Shown here in pieces: positions 46,958 to 56,218 of a stretch of 64,000 bases of DNA (the stretch's first letter is position 1; the number at the start of each line of letters is the position of its first letter). Location: NCBI GenBank assembly GCA_026936335.1, contig JAPMXV010000056.1:310001-374000 (forward strand), given 5' to 3'. The notes beneath the pieces were generated by a model. The model made no database searches. It saw nothing but the letters and a program-made list of their open reading frames with translations, and was not told where the DNA came from. Position numbers and translations under genes: made by a program. This DNA comes from Mantamonas sphyraenae (taxonomy: Eukaryota; CRuMs; Mantamonadidae).

Positions 46958-48111
46958 ATGACGTTGACGACAGAGATTACCAACGAGCACACCACGCAAC
47001 AGAGTGTTGCGGAGGACAAAACGGCGAAGCGCTCTCGAAGCCCTCGTGAACTGGCGTCGATGCTTACCGAGCTCCACAAGCATGGCAGCGGCAACTCGCT
47101 GCGCTCCATCACGCACAGCACCACGAGTTCCACCAGTAGCCTCAACTCGCCCCGTGCTCTGTCCGTGAGCAGCGCGGAGGGCGAGCACAAGCTTCCGCCG
47201 CTGAAAAACCTTTTGTCGCAGTACGGGATGGACATGCCCCAGCTCTGGCTGCCAATGCACGGCGGCAATGGCCACACACAGCGCGTGGATGCCATGACCA
47301 CAGAGTCTCACAGCAACACCAACCAGCGACAACAGTTTGAAGAGCTGGTTCAGGCTGTACGTGGCGTAGAGCTGCAACAACAGCAGAAATTGCTGCAGGC
47401 CCAACTCGCAGCTTTGCAACGAACGCAGGGAACAGGCCGATTTGAGCGGCAGCTGGACATGGTACAGAACCAGAACAGCAACAGAATGATCAGCAACAGT
47501 AGCAACAACAGCAACAGCAACAGCACAGGAGATACGGCAGCGGCAGTGGATACGAGGCGTACACGAGCCAGGTGCCGCTGACACTGAAATCTCCGGTTGA
47601 CGAACAAGCCGGAGAACGGCAAAGCAAGCGAATGGCGGCATCGAACCGACGTGTCTACGAAAAGGAACTGCGTCTGAACACAAAGCCGAACAAGACAGGC
47701 AACCGGAAGCGAGGAAAGAAGCCTGCGTCAAAGAAGCGCAAGCGATTGCGTGGCAGCGCAAAGATCTCGTCGGTGTGCATCCAATGCGGGACGACAGAGA
47801 CACCAGAATGGCGCACGTCGGATGCTGGACCAAACACGTAAGTGTGGTGTTTGTTGCCAAGGGAGTGCATGAGAGTGTAATGAGTTGAGAGAAGGCCGTC
47901 CAAAATTAGCCATTTTGGGATTGCTTTTTCGGGACGAGGGTTAGCGGGTGTGTAGGAGAGTGTGTGGAGACGGAGAAGGGCAGATCGTGCGTGATGTGGG
48001 ATGTACATGGGTGCTGACACGCGTGTGTGATGTGACGATGTACATAGGCTGTGCAATGCATGTGGGTTGCGGTGGGCAAAACGCAGGAAGGAAAGCCACG
48101 AGGACTATTGA
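46958..48111 (+). pseudogene. GATA-type zinc-finger paralogue, frameshifted upstream of the finger
   Basis: Paralogue of the minus-strand gene, with coding sequence from ATG 46958, exon 1 to 47837 and exon 2 48048-48111. Both halves of the finger and the splice sites are preserved. A 5-nt insertion in the (CAG/CAA) tract at about 47521-47530 (CAGCACAGGAG versus CAGGAG in the other copy) shifts the frame. The first frame ends at 47581 after 207 residues, without a finger. The N-terminus differs from the intact copy for about 50 codons (LTTEITNEHTTQQSVAEDK), then agrees from ELHKHGSG onward. It may be a pseudogene, a truncated finger-less form, or an indel error in a repeat. Confidence 0.75.
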
Positions 48112-48910
48112 GCGCCTCCACACTGCAGTCGCCAAGAGAGGGCGTACACGCGGTGTGCAGATGAGTAGGCGCGGGGCTGTTGGAGGCAATGAAGAAGGCA
48201 AGGTTGCATGTAGCACTGGATACGTGGGTGAGGAGGGTTTTGGGAACTTTTTGTGCAGCGGGTCCGGCTATCGGCAAAGCGGACAAGTGCGTGTGGAGAG
48301 TGTTTGCACAGGGTCCTATGGTCCAAGCACGTGTGTGGCTGTGCCAGGCGCCCAAAGGGACGTGGGCAGTGCGTGGAAACGTGCAACGCACACGTGTTCG
48401 TGTTCACACATTCTCGCGGGGAACAGGGAGGGTGGCGCGGTTTCCAAGCAGGGATGCGCGTGTACAACCAGGAACGGCCATCGACCGGATCAGCATGCCT
48501 CCTCAGTGGTCACAGAGTCATCCATCGTGCAGTGGAGGCCACGATTACCCCACACGCAGGAAAAGCCGTTTCCCGTGCTCTTTCGGAGAGTTCTGGAAGT
48601 CCGTTCCAGTTTCTGCGATGGTTGATGTGTGTCGAGAACGACGTGTGTGATTGATTCAAGCACACACATGACTGTGTGGCACGCCACAGTACCCGACGGT
48701 GGTGGTGGAGTTTGCTGTAGAGAACATGGACGAGCAGTGGCCGCATCCGAAAGGTAACCTGAGTGTAGTTTGCCCTCACCACACTCTATGGGGACACCAC
48801 CGTCGACCATGGAGGCCATCCATACACATGTCCCTCGTTCATTGTCAGCTTCATCCAGCCCATACTGCACATCGTGTGTGTTTTCATTCCGTCGTGCTTC
48901 TAGCTACGGA
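48112..48910. other. Spacer within right arm
   Basis: About 800 bp, the counterpart of 44465-45261. A short plus-strand block with splice-like edges (about 48692-48756, ...CCACAG then AAAGGTAACC) is present in both arms but carries a 1-nt indel between them, so it is not called a coding exon. Confidence 0.45.
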
Positions 48911-49099
48911 TCAGCCGTTTTCCGCCAACGCCACGTGGACCACACGTGCCACATTCTGCTCCCCATCTGCGTCTGCGTCACCCTCTTCACTTCCGCTGCT
49001 GCTGTGTCCATGTGCCACCACGTCAAAGCCCACTTGGATGGCATCCAGACGCATCCAGTGTGTCGAGCTCGCCGACTCGTCTCCTGCTCCCTTGCCTTG
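48911..49099 (-). pseudogene. Truncated 3' fragment of TrmO
   Basis: Encodes the last about 60 residues of TrmO (ASSTHWMRLDAIQVGFDVVA through VVHVALAENG and stop) in the same frame as the full gene, but with no catalytic domain upstream. Similarity stops abruptly at the CAAGGCAAGGGAGC boundary near 49099. This is a by-product of the inverted duplication. Confidence 0.88.
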
Positions 49100-49221
49100 G
49101 GGTTGTGCGTGCACAGTTGCGTCCATCAAGGTGTTGCACATGTAACACGTGCGTGGAAACATCGCTATGTGCTGTCGATCCTCTTGGAGGCATCGCGTCA
49201 CGTGCCCATGCTCAAAACGCC

Positions 49222-50208
49222 CTACATTTGTCCATCCTCCTCCACGTTGGCCTTGACCAGTGTGATGGAGTGCAAATCCAGAGAGAATGGCCCCTCTTGC
49301 TTGTCCGCCAGTGTGAACCCCAGGGTTTGAAGCTTGCTGGTGTTCATGAGCGGTTGTTCTTCCTGCACCATCCCACGCCACGTCAGCACGAAATCGCGCT
49401 CAAACAGCAAGCGCACACGGTGGAACCCTTCCATGCCCTCTGCCTCTCGCGCCTGTACAATCCCGACACTTCGTCGGGGCCGTGCTTGAGGCGGCGCCAC
49501 AAATGCTTGATGCAAATGATGAGGCACCAGGTTCTCTGTCTGTAAATTGAAAAAGTATGTGCGCTCGTCGTTCTGCACAGGCGCGGCTGCGTTAGCCATG
49601 GTGTCTCTTTCCCCTCTGCCAATTTAAGCACATCTGCGTCGGCCACGTCCCATACACTGGCGCCCTCACGACACGTACCCACCGCACCGTCAACTCCACG
49701 CCGTCGTACTCGTCGATTTCGTCCAAGTCCATCAACGTGGCCTGAATGTGTGCACAGCAACGTGTCAGTTCATCACTTTCTCACCACGGTGGCCGCCGTT
49801 CAACCTTTTCTGCGTCACCTACAGGCGTCACAATGTTGGCAAACCCGCTGCGGATCATCTCGCCACTTGTTTCCAGCGACAGCTCGCCATGGAAGCGTGC
49901 TGTGACTTGCGTGTCAGCTCCTAAACATGTGCGCATACACCGTGCCGTGGCGCATTCATTGCACAACACCTACCGCACTGGTCCTGCTCCACAAACACCA
50001 GATCCGCTCGTGAAAACCCGCCTACTGACGAGTCCGCCCGCACCTGCCACGCCTCCACGTCCTGCGCTCGGGCAAACTCCACCAGTGTCTTTCGTTCGGG
50101 CACTGCATCAAACGACAACGAGAACGCCTTGCGTGTTCGATTCTTGAACGTCTGCAGTTTCCGCTTCCACATCGCCGTGGCTGCTCTCGCGCTCTCTCGC
50201 TGAACCAT
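49222..50208 (-). CDS. NDUFAF1: CIA30/NDUFAF1, mitochondrial complex I assembly factor
   Basis: Chaperone for assembly of the complex I membrane arm. Four exons: 49974-50208, 49823-49920, 49679-49741 and 49222-49572, all in phase (donors GTAGGT, GTAGGT, GTACGT), 248 residues. The CIA30 beta-sandwich is recognised by SRADLVFVEQ, GADTQVTARFHGELSLE, DLDEIDEYDGVELTVRW, NDERTYFFNLQTE, and the hallmark LTWRGMVQEE with LQTLGFTLADKQEGPFSLDL. The first 35 residues are Arg/Lys-rich without acidic residues, consistent with a mitochondrial presequence. Its 3' end lies just outside the inverted duplication, 123 bp from the TrmO fragment. Confidence 0.9.
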
Positions 50209-50349
50209 GCTCACTCAACTCCGTAACGCCTGTCTCAGCATCACTTGGTCTCTCTGTGGTGCCGCCCCCTTGGTCCCATCTCTCTTCTACTTCCCGCAGC
50301 CGTCGCATCCGCGTCGGCTCCGCCAAAACGACCGTCCACACCTGCCATC

Positions 50350-50928
50350 ATGTCTAGTGATCTTCCCGAAGGCTGGGAGAAGATGGAGTCCAAGTCCAAC
50401 CCGGGCAAGTACTACTACTACAACCGCACCACAAACGAGAGCACCTGGAACAAGCCGGAAAGTGGGTGCTGATTCGCGCGCGCGCCCGCGTCACTTTGTC
50501 CCGCCGTTTGATGACAACAATCCACTCTGCTGACACACATCCCTGTACACCCGTCGCTCGCGCGTGTGTGGCTTTCTCTGCTGTGCACAGAGCTGCAGTA
50601 CCGAGCCTCGCACATCCTGGTCAAGCACACCGAATCTCGTCGTCCAAGCTCCTGGCGCGAGGACGTCATTACCCGCTCCAAGGACGAAGCCATCGACATT
50701 CTTCAGGGCTACCGTTCACAGATTGTCGACAACGAGCGCTCGTTTGAGGAGATTGCCAGCGAGTACTCCGACTGTGGTAGCGCCAAGCGCGAGGGTGATC
50801 TCGGCACGTTTGGGCCGGGCGACATGCAGAAACCCTTTGAGGACGCCGTGGCGGCTCTGGACGTGGGCGAACTCAGTGGAATCGTCGAGACCGCATCGGG
50901 GGTGCACATCATCAAGCGAACGGGATGA
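50350..50928 (+). CDS. PIN1: Pin1-type peptidyl-prolyl cis-trans isomerase (WW + parvulin)
   Basis: Isomerises phospho-Ser/Thr-Pro bonds in the nucleus. Exons 50350-50461 and 50591-50928, 149 residues (human 163). WW domain: LPEGWEKMESKSNPGKYYYY with NESTWNKPE. Parvulin domain: YRASHILVKHTESRRPSSWR, the phosphate-binding basic loop (KHTESRRPSSWR), the active-site DCGSAKREGDLGTFGPGDMQ, PFEDAVAALDVGELSGIVE and the ending GVHIIKRTG. The linker is short, as in Ess1-like proteins. Its start is 141 bp from the divergent CIA30 gene. Confidence 0.97.
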
Positions 50929-50979
50929 GAAAAGGGGCGTGGCAAAAACAAAACTGTTTTCTTTCCAATGCCATCATTG

Positions 50980-52563
50980 TCACGCACTGCTGCCGCTCAC
51001 GTCCAACACACGCTTTTCCACCGACGACACGGGTGCCAGCAGCATCTCGCCCTGGGCCAGGCTGTCGAAAAACTCAAACACAACGTCGATGATGAGCATT
51101 CCACGCGGCGAACCTTCCACGACCACGCCCGGTTGGTATGCGGTCAGACCATCGCCGCCCGTGTGCAGAAACTCGGTAATGGCGATGGTGTACTCGGCCT
51201 CCAGGTCCATGGGCGTGCGTCCTTCATCCAGGTCTGTGGTCGACTCTGCTTCCAGTTCGTCTTTGCGCAGCACATACTCGTCCACACCGCCGGCGAATGT
51301 GCGTGTACCGTGCTCCGGAGCGAGATACAGAGCACGCATGCGACTTCCCGGCTCTGCGCCTTCGTCGTAGCGCACCACAAAGCCGCTGACCTGTGGAAAG
51401 GCGCCACTTTTCAACGGCGCCGCTGCAAGTTGCTGCTCCATGGCCTCCCAAATCTGCTGGCCCTTGATACGCACCATCACAGCCGGTGCAGTGAAGGGGA
51501 GTTCCGTGGCCATGTGGGCACGCGTCATTGTGGTGCCCGCAGGGTAGGTGACGTCGCCTCGGATAAAGCCGCCGTTGATCATGCCCAGATCGGCGCCCAT
51601 ACGCAGGCGCATGGCATCTGCAATCATGCTGCCCATTGACGAGCTGCGTGTGCGCACCACACTGCTCAGAGAGTGCATGTCCTGTCCAATGTGCAGCGGC
51701 AGCGCTGCGTCCGGGTTGTCCACGCTCACCCGATACTGCTTTACCACCTCCAGCAGCTCCTCGTCCGCCTCTTCGTCTGCGTTCAGCGCAAACCTCCAAT
51801 CGTAGTCGATGCGCGCAACCTCTCCTTTCGCCCCGCGTCGCACGTGCGCGTCGATGCGGCCCAGCCAGTACGCGTTTTGTCCGCACTTGACAATCAGCGT
51901 CTTGTCGCCCACAATCTCGCTAAAGGGCTCGTGTACGTGGCCTCCCAGAATCAGGTCAATTTGTGGCAGCTTGCGTGCCAACTGCCGGTCCTCGTTGTTG
52001 CTCAGGTGCGTGTATGCCACCACAAACTCTGCCCCGTCCGCTTGCAGCTGCGCCACGCACCTCTCCGCCGTCTCCAGAATGTCTGCAAACACAACTGCCT
52101 CGCTGGGTGACGACAGCTTGGGAGTCATGAGCGTGCACACGCCAAAGAAGCCCACCTTGACGCCTTGCACCTCCTCCACGTTTGTGTCCACGCATCCAGG
52201 CAGCAGGGCGTCCTCCAGCAGCACATTCGACCCATACCACATGAACGACGACTCGGCCATCCGTTCCATCAGCACCGTTTCTCCGTAGTCAAACTCGTGA
52301 TTGCCCAGCACCACCTTGTCTACGCCCATCCGTTCAAACAGTTCCACCATGTGCGCGCCTTTGTACTTGTTCGCCGCCGCCGACGCACTCAGAAAGTCGC
52401 CGCACACAGACACGACAGGCGTCTTGCACGTCTCTCGTTCTCGTTTCAGCATCGTTTGCATCTGTGGCAGGCCGCCCTTGCCCTGCACGGGCTCCAGCGC
52501 GTACACATCGTTGATGGTCAGAAACGTTACCACGCTCTTTTCCGCATTTTCCTTGACACTCAT
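50980..52563 (-). CDS. 5'-nucleotidase/UshA-type metallophosphoesterase
   Basis: Two-domain nucleotide phosphoesterase. Single exon, 527 residues. The catalytic domain shows the calcineurin-like motifs VTFLTINDVYAL, VSVCGDFLSAS, VVLGNHEFDYGE and DLILGGHVHEPF. The C-terminal 5'-nucleotidase domain shows GSMIADAMRLRMGADLGMIN with GGFIRGDV. There is no signal peptide or GPI signal, unlike secreted animal CD73 or bacterial UshA, so it is probably intracellular. The start at 52563 is preferred over upstream in-frame sequence because the conserved strand begins a few residues later. Convergent with Pin1, stops 51 bp apart. Confidence 0.92.
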   Translation of the reverse strand: MSVKENAEKSVVTFLTINDVYALEPVQGKGGLPQMQTMLKRERETCKTPVVSVCGDFLSASAAANKYKGAHMVELFERMGVDKVVLGNHEFDYGETVLMERMAESSFMWYGSNVLLEDALLPGCVDTNVEEVQGVKVGFFGVCTLMTPKLSSPSEAVVFADILETAERCVAQLQADGAEFVVAYTHLSNNEDRQLARKLPQIDLILGGHVHEPFSEIVGDKTLIVKCGQNAYWLGRIDAHVRRGAKGEVARIDYDWRFALNADEEADEELLEVVKQYRVSVDNPDAALPLHIGQDMHSLSSVVRTRSSSMGSMIADAMRLRMGADLGMINGGFIRGDVTYPAGTTMTRAHMATELPFTAPAVMVRIKGQQIWEAMEQQLAAAPLKSGAFPQVSGFVVRYDEGAEPGSRMRALYLAPEHGTRTFAGGVDEYVLRKDELEAESTTDLDEGRTPMDLEAEYTIAITEFLHTGGDGLTAYQPGVVVEGSPRGMLIIDVVFEFFDSLAQGEMLLAPVSSVEKRVLDVSGSSA

Positions 52564-52720
52564 TCGCCCACGCTGTCTCCTTTCTGTGTACTGTGCTATG
52601 TATTGTCTATGTATGCGCGTCTCTGTCACTGATTCCTGTCTCTGGGAGCGTGCAGGTGGTTTTGCGCAGTGGGACGAAAAGGTGGGTTTGCGCTTTTGAT
52701 TGGCATGGCACGCGCTGGCT

Positions 52721-53812
52721 TCACTGAAGAGCGCACGACGACACACACGATGACTGGCCCGCTTGGCCATGTTTGTTGCCCTCTCCCTCCAGTGCATCCT
52801 CGTCGCTGCCATCCCAGGAGCTGCCCAGCCAGCAAAGGATGCGAGCCATCACCTCGTCCGGCACTGTCGTCCACTGGCCAGCAGACTCATATCCCTCCAT
52901 CCCACCTGCCTCAAACATCCTCTCTCTCTCCTCCATATTCATCACCAGCGCCGTCTCCACCTGGACATCCATCCGTGGCGACACGCGCCAGTGTTCGCGT
53001 GCGCTCCATGCGTCCAGCGTCAGACCGTCCAACAACTCCACGCACTCTTGGTTCCGCCTCATCCAAGTGGCCAACTCCCGCCGCTTCCATCCTTTGATCA
53101 GCGATCTGCACACCAGCGGCTTGCGGATGCCAAAACTCAGCGGCTGTTCGATTGCCATGTCCTTGCGACGCACACACGCGAGCAACAGAAGCACTGGCAC
53201 TCCCTGTAACGCCGCAAACGTGCATTCCACAAGCCCGTTGTCGCTCATGAGCACGTCCAGCATCGCTGCGTTGCGGTGCCGTTCCAAACCCCTCACAGCC
53301 GTCTCCAGCGGCGTGTCCAGCGCACTGCCAGCCTCAAAGTACCGTGGCACACCCATATCCAATAGATCCTGCACTTCCTCCACGTTGTTGTCCGCCACAG
53401 CTTCCATCAATTCTGTGCGAAGCCTCCGATTCCGCAGGAGGTGGAGATGCAGCCACTCCGACTCCTCCACGTCTCCAATTTGCAGTTCCACCATGGCTGC
53501 GTTCAATGTCAACGCATACGCCATCTCGCTGGCAACGTCCTCGCTCAAGTCGCCCAGCAGTTGCAGCTGCTCCACGGCGCTTCCCTGTCGCACCGCCTCC
53601 ACAAACACCAAGGCCGCCTCGTCCGACGCCACGCGCACGCTCACTCGTCGCAGAGTGTCGTGGGCCATCCATCGCGCAACTTCCTCAGCCTCTTCCACGT
53701 CGATCGTGCCTATTCCACGCAAATCCAGCCACGTTGCGCTTCCGTCGTCCAGGTTTGCCACCTTGCCCGTCGGCAGCTTCCTACGCATGTGCTGAACCCG
53801 TGCGCTGTCCAT
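52721..53812 (-). CDS. Uncharacterised protein with ankyrin-like segment
   Basis: Single exon, 363 residues from ATG 53812; an in-frame ATG at 53908 would add 32 residues with no clear homology. I do not recognise the family. Residues about 20-130 contain leucine-rich, RNI-like strands (LDLRGIGTIDVEEAEEVARW, LQLLGDLSEDVASEMAYALT). Residues about 145-230 look like two degenerate ankyrin repeats (LMEAVADNNVEEVQDLLDMG, DTPLETAVRGLERHRNAAML). The C-terminal part contains VPDEVMARILCWLG, which resembles an F-box-like or BC-box helix. No signal peptide or membrane helix. Codon use is like its neighbours, so it is probably a real gene. Confidence 0.65.
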   Translation of the reverse strand: MDSARVQHMRRKLPTGKVANLDDGSATWLDLRGIGTIDVEEAEEVARWMAHDTLRRVSVRVASDEAALVFVEAVRQGSAVEQLQLLGDLSEDVASEMAYALTLNAAMVELQIGDVEESEWLHLHLLRNRRLRTELMEAVADNNVEEVQDLLDMGVPRYFEAGSALDTPLETAVRGLERHRNAAMLDVLMSDNGLVECTFAALQGVPVLLLLACVRRKDMAIEQPLSFGIRKPLVCRSLIKGWKRRELATWMRRNQECVELLDGLTLDAWSAREHWRVSPRMDVQVETALVMNMEERERMFEAGGMEGYESAGQWTTVPDEVMARILCWLGSSWDGSDEDALEGEGNKHGQAGQSSCVSSCALQ

Positions 53813-53920
53813 CCTCTCTTCTACTGTACAGGCGGCACCTACCGACACCTGTTGTGCGCAAGCAAGGAGGGGCAAACCGGTTTTGTTTGGTCCGACGCGA
53901 CCGCACACACTCTCCGTGCA

Positions 53921-54691
53921 CTATGATGTGTCCCACGTCTCCACCATTTCGCCAATCTCCTTCCACACACCCAGCTCCTCCTTGACGCGCTCCAACCAGT
54001 TGCACACGCGTTCAAACGCGTCCACGTTGATGTCGCTTGTGGTCAGCGCCAACTCCAGCCAGCTGGCTACCGCCACGTCGGCGATGCTCGCCTGTTGATT
54101 GGCTACAAACTTGTGCTCGCCCAGCTGTGCCTCCAGCCATGTGAATGCGGCTAGAATCTGGTCGTTGCACTCTTCAGCCTTCCCTTCCTCTGCCTCTTCG
54201 CTGTCCTGCAGCAACCTCAGTGCCACTGTGGGTTCTCGCAGCTCACGCAGCGCCCAGTCCAACACTGCGTCCACCTCTGCACGCTTTCGCACATCCATGG
54301 GATAGTGTGTACCGCCCTGCTCGTGTGTCGTGTCCCCGATAAACCGGAGCATCGTGTTGCTGCTTCCCCGCAGCACCAGGTTCGAGCTATGGCCCGGCTG
54401 CGTATCCAGTCGCGGAAACCGCTCTCCCAACTCAAAGGGCGATTCGCCCAGCTTGGTGTCCTCCACAGGAACCACTTTGTTTGACCCCTTGCTCTTTCCT
54501 TGAGTGCGACCCTCCCCTTCGTTGCCCACACCTCCGTCCGCAACAGTCTCCACGCTGATCTCCACGTCGTTGGCCAGGCACAGATTGTACACAGCCAGCA
54601 CATCTCCCAGCAACTCTGGCCGCTTGCCGTCCACCAGCAAGCGCATTTGGACGTTGCTGGCGACAAGAAAGGATTGGCCAAACGGGGGCAT
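53921..54691 (-). CDS. GST-fold protein (GST C-terminal-like domain)
   Basis: Single exon, 256 residues. The N-terminal 60 residues look like a thioredoxin/GST N-domain (MRLLVDGKRPELLGDVLAVY, then DVEISVE). A charged Lys/Gly linker follows (TQGKSKGSNKVVPVED). The C-terminal half is a GST_C-type helical bundle: RAEVDAVLDWALRELREPTV, WLEAQLGEHKFVANQQASIA and DVAVASWLELALTTSDI. The N-capping motif QASIADVAVAS is shared with translation-factor GST domains (eEF1Bgamma, MARS, AIMP-type), so a structural role in a synthetase or elongation complex is possible. The catalytic Tyr/Ser/Cys of true GSTs is not evident. Confidence 0.7.
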   Translation of the reverse strand: MPPFGQSFLVASNVQMRLLVDGKRPELLGDVLAVYNLCLANDVEISVETVADGGVGNEGEGRTQGKSKGSNKVVPVEDTKLGESPFELGERFPRLDTQPGHSSNLVLRGSSNTMLRFIGDTTHEQGGTHYPMDVRKRAEVDAVLDWALRELREPTVALRLLQDSEEAEEGKAEECNDQILAAFTWLEAQLGEHKFVANQQASIADVAVASWLELALTTSDINVDAFERVCNWLERVKEELGVWKEIGEMVETWDTS

Positions 54692-54789
54692 GCCATTTCA
54701 TTTCACAAAAACATTTGTTTTTCAATGCCACAATGCCACTCACTGTGGAAGCAACACACACGCACGCTCCCACTCCCGTTTCCCCAGGC

Positions 54790-55449
54790 TCACATGTCCC
54801 CGTGCACCTGGACCCCGTGCACTGTGCAGAACGACTCGTAGCCGTTCTCAATCACAAACTTGAGGTACTTGGCAGGCATCCGGTTCAGTTGATGCGTCTC
54901 CATCACCATGTCCCCTTCCCGGTCTGCCAGTTCCACCGTAAACACCGTTTCAAACGAGTCTGGCTCCCCGCTATCGCTTCGCTCCACCGTCAGCGTTTTT
55001 ACTGTGTGTCCAGCACACGTGGACGACCCACAACACCACAGTCCAATGTCCGTCGCCGTGGATCCGTGTTTTGTGTTGCATGTGCCCATCTCTCGGTGTC
55101 AGTCTTCCTGTGGCTTTGGCACGTGCGCCCAACGCGTCGTTGATGATCGCGCCCGTTTTCGCTGCGCCCTCACTCTTATTTCTCCACTGCCCAATTGCCA
55201 CCACCCATGCCTTCCACGATTCCCCCTCCCCTCTCTCGGTTCCTTCCACCTACCATTGGTGGTCACCGTCTTGATGTTCTGCACCTCGGCCACGCCGGCC
55301 AGCGCCACGACAAACTCCTGCGGGTACATCCCCGTGCTGCTCCAGTACGACGTTTCGTCGTCATCGATCATGTTCTCCGGCGGGTGCTTTTCGTCGTACG
55401 ACGTGGCAAGCACAATCGACCCTCCTGCAGATTCCAGTGCAAGATCCAT
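54790..55449 (-). CDS. IFT25: IFT25 (HSPB11), intraflagellar transport B protein
   Basis: IFT-B subunit that pairs with IFT27. Exons 55254-55449 and 54790-55001 splice in phase as TVTTN-VKTLTVERS, 135 residues (human 144). The conserved opening is exact in pattern: MDLALESAGGSIVLATSYDE, KHPPENMIDDDETSYWSSTG and MYPQEFVVAL, matching human ATSSDEKHPPENIIDGNPETFWTTTGMFPQEF. The galectin-like jelly-roll ends YLKFVIENGYESFCTVHGVQ. Donor GTAGGT. Directly upstream on the same strand lies the IFT20 gene, 93 bp away. Confidence 0.95.
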
Positions 55450-55542
55450 GTCACAACAAGAAGCGGGGGAAAGAAGCCGTTGTTTGCGTCCGGCGGCGCG
55501 CCAAAAAACCGTTTCCACGCACAGCCGCGAAACACACTCAAT

Positions 55543-56117
55543 CTACACTTCATTGTTGCTCATCAACCTGTCAATCGTCTGCTTCTGGGTCTGTTCAACC
55601 TTGAGCAGTGCGTCGTACTGCGCTTGCAGCCTGTGGTGAAAACCCGCCAAGCACCGCGCAGCACAGCGTGAGCTCCCCCGATCTCTCTCCTCCTTTCCCC
55701 TCCCTCTCTTCCCTCCCACGGCTCCCCTCACCTTTCCAGCTCTTGCTTTTTGTCGTTGTACTGTGCGTCCAGCTCGGCTTCAAGCCGCCTGCGCCGCTCC
55801 TGCTCGCTGTGAAGCCTGTTTGCTTGGCCAATGGCCTTCAGCTTCAGCTGCTCCACCTTGCCCCCCTGCTCGTTGATCAGCTTTACAAACTCATCCGTCA
55901 CGTTGTTGAACTCTCCGATTTCTGCGTGGTGTGTGTGTGTGTGCACGGCGCGAGTGAGTCAGCGCTTGCTATGTGCTGGCCGAGGCGAGCTCTCCCCCAT
56001 CAACCTACTCGACACAAACTGGTCGCACGACTCGCTCAGTTTGATTGAATCGTCGAAAACCTGCGGGTCCAGAAGTCGGATGTTGAACTGGTCGTCAAAC
56101 GTAATGTCGTCGCCCAT
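55543..56117 (-). CDS. IFT20: IFT20, intraflagellar transport B protein
   Basis: IFT-B subunit linking Golgi-derived vesicles to ciliary transport. Exons 56009-56117, 55732-55921 and 55543-55630 join in phase, 128 residues (human 132). Sequence: FDDQFNIRLLDPQVFDDSIK, LSESCDQFVSSKIGEFNNVT, INEQGGKVEQLKLKAIGQAN, then coiled coil (RRRRLEAELDAQYNDKKQEL) and ALLKVEQTQKQTIDRLM. This follows human IFT20 (LRVLDPEV, KIGQF, KMKAIGARN, ALCKVEAEQNEFID). Divergent with the TMEM144-like gene, starts 101 bp apart. Confidence 0.95.
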
Positions 56118-56218
56118 GCCGCCTTTGCTCCTGGTATTAGGTTGCTTTGTTTTGCCTGCTCCCGCGGCCCCACCGCAAATCACACACCGTTCATCCCCAC
56201 CCCCGTCCAGGATCAAAT

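Larger units (their letters stand above)
47080..49099 (-). repeat. Right arm of the large inverted duplication
   Basis: Reverse-complement partner of 44278-46300. It contains the broken GATA paralogue, the copied spacer and a 3' fragment of TrmO. Differences from the left arm (substitutions, a 1-nt and a 5-nt indel) show the arms are not a mirror image made by assembly. Confidence 0.9.

Noticed and set aside
48692-48756. Possible small exon (…CCACAG / AAAGGTAACC) shared by both inverted arms
   Set aside because: The two copies differ by a 1-nt indel within the block and no partner exon with homology was found, so coding is not supported.
44278-49099. Inverted duplication considered as an assembly mirror artefact
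   Set aside because: The arms differ by scattered substitutions, a 1-nt and a 5-nt indel and diverged inner parts, which a mirrored assembly would not give. Haplotype chimera remains formally possible.
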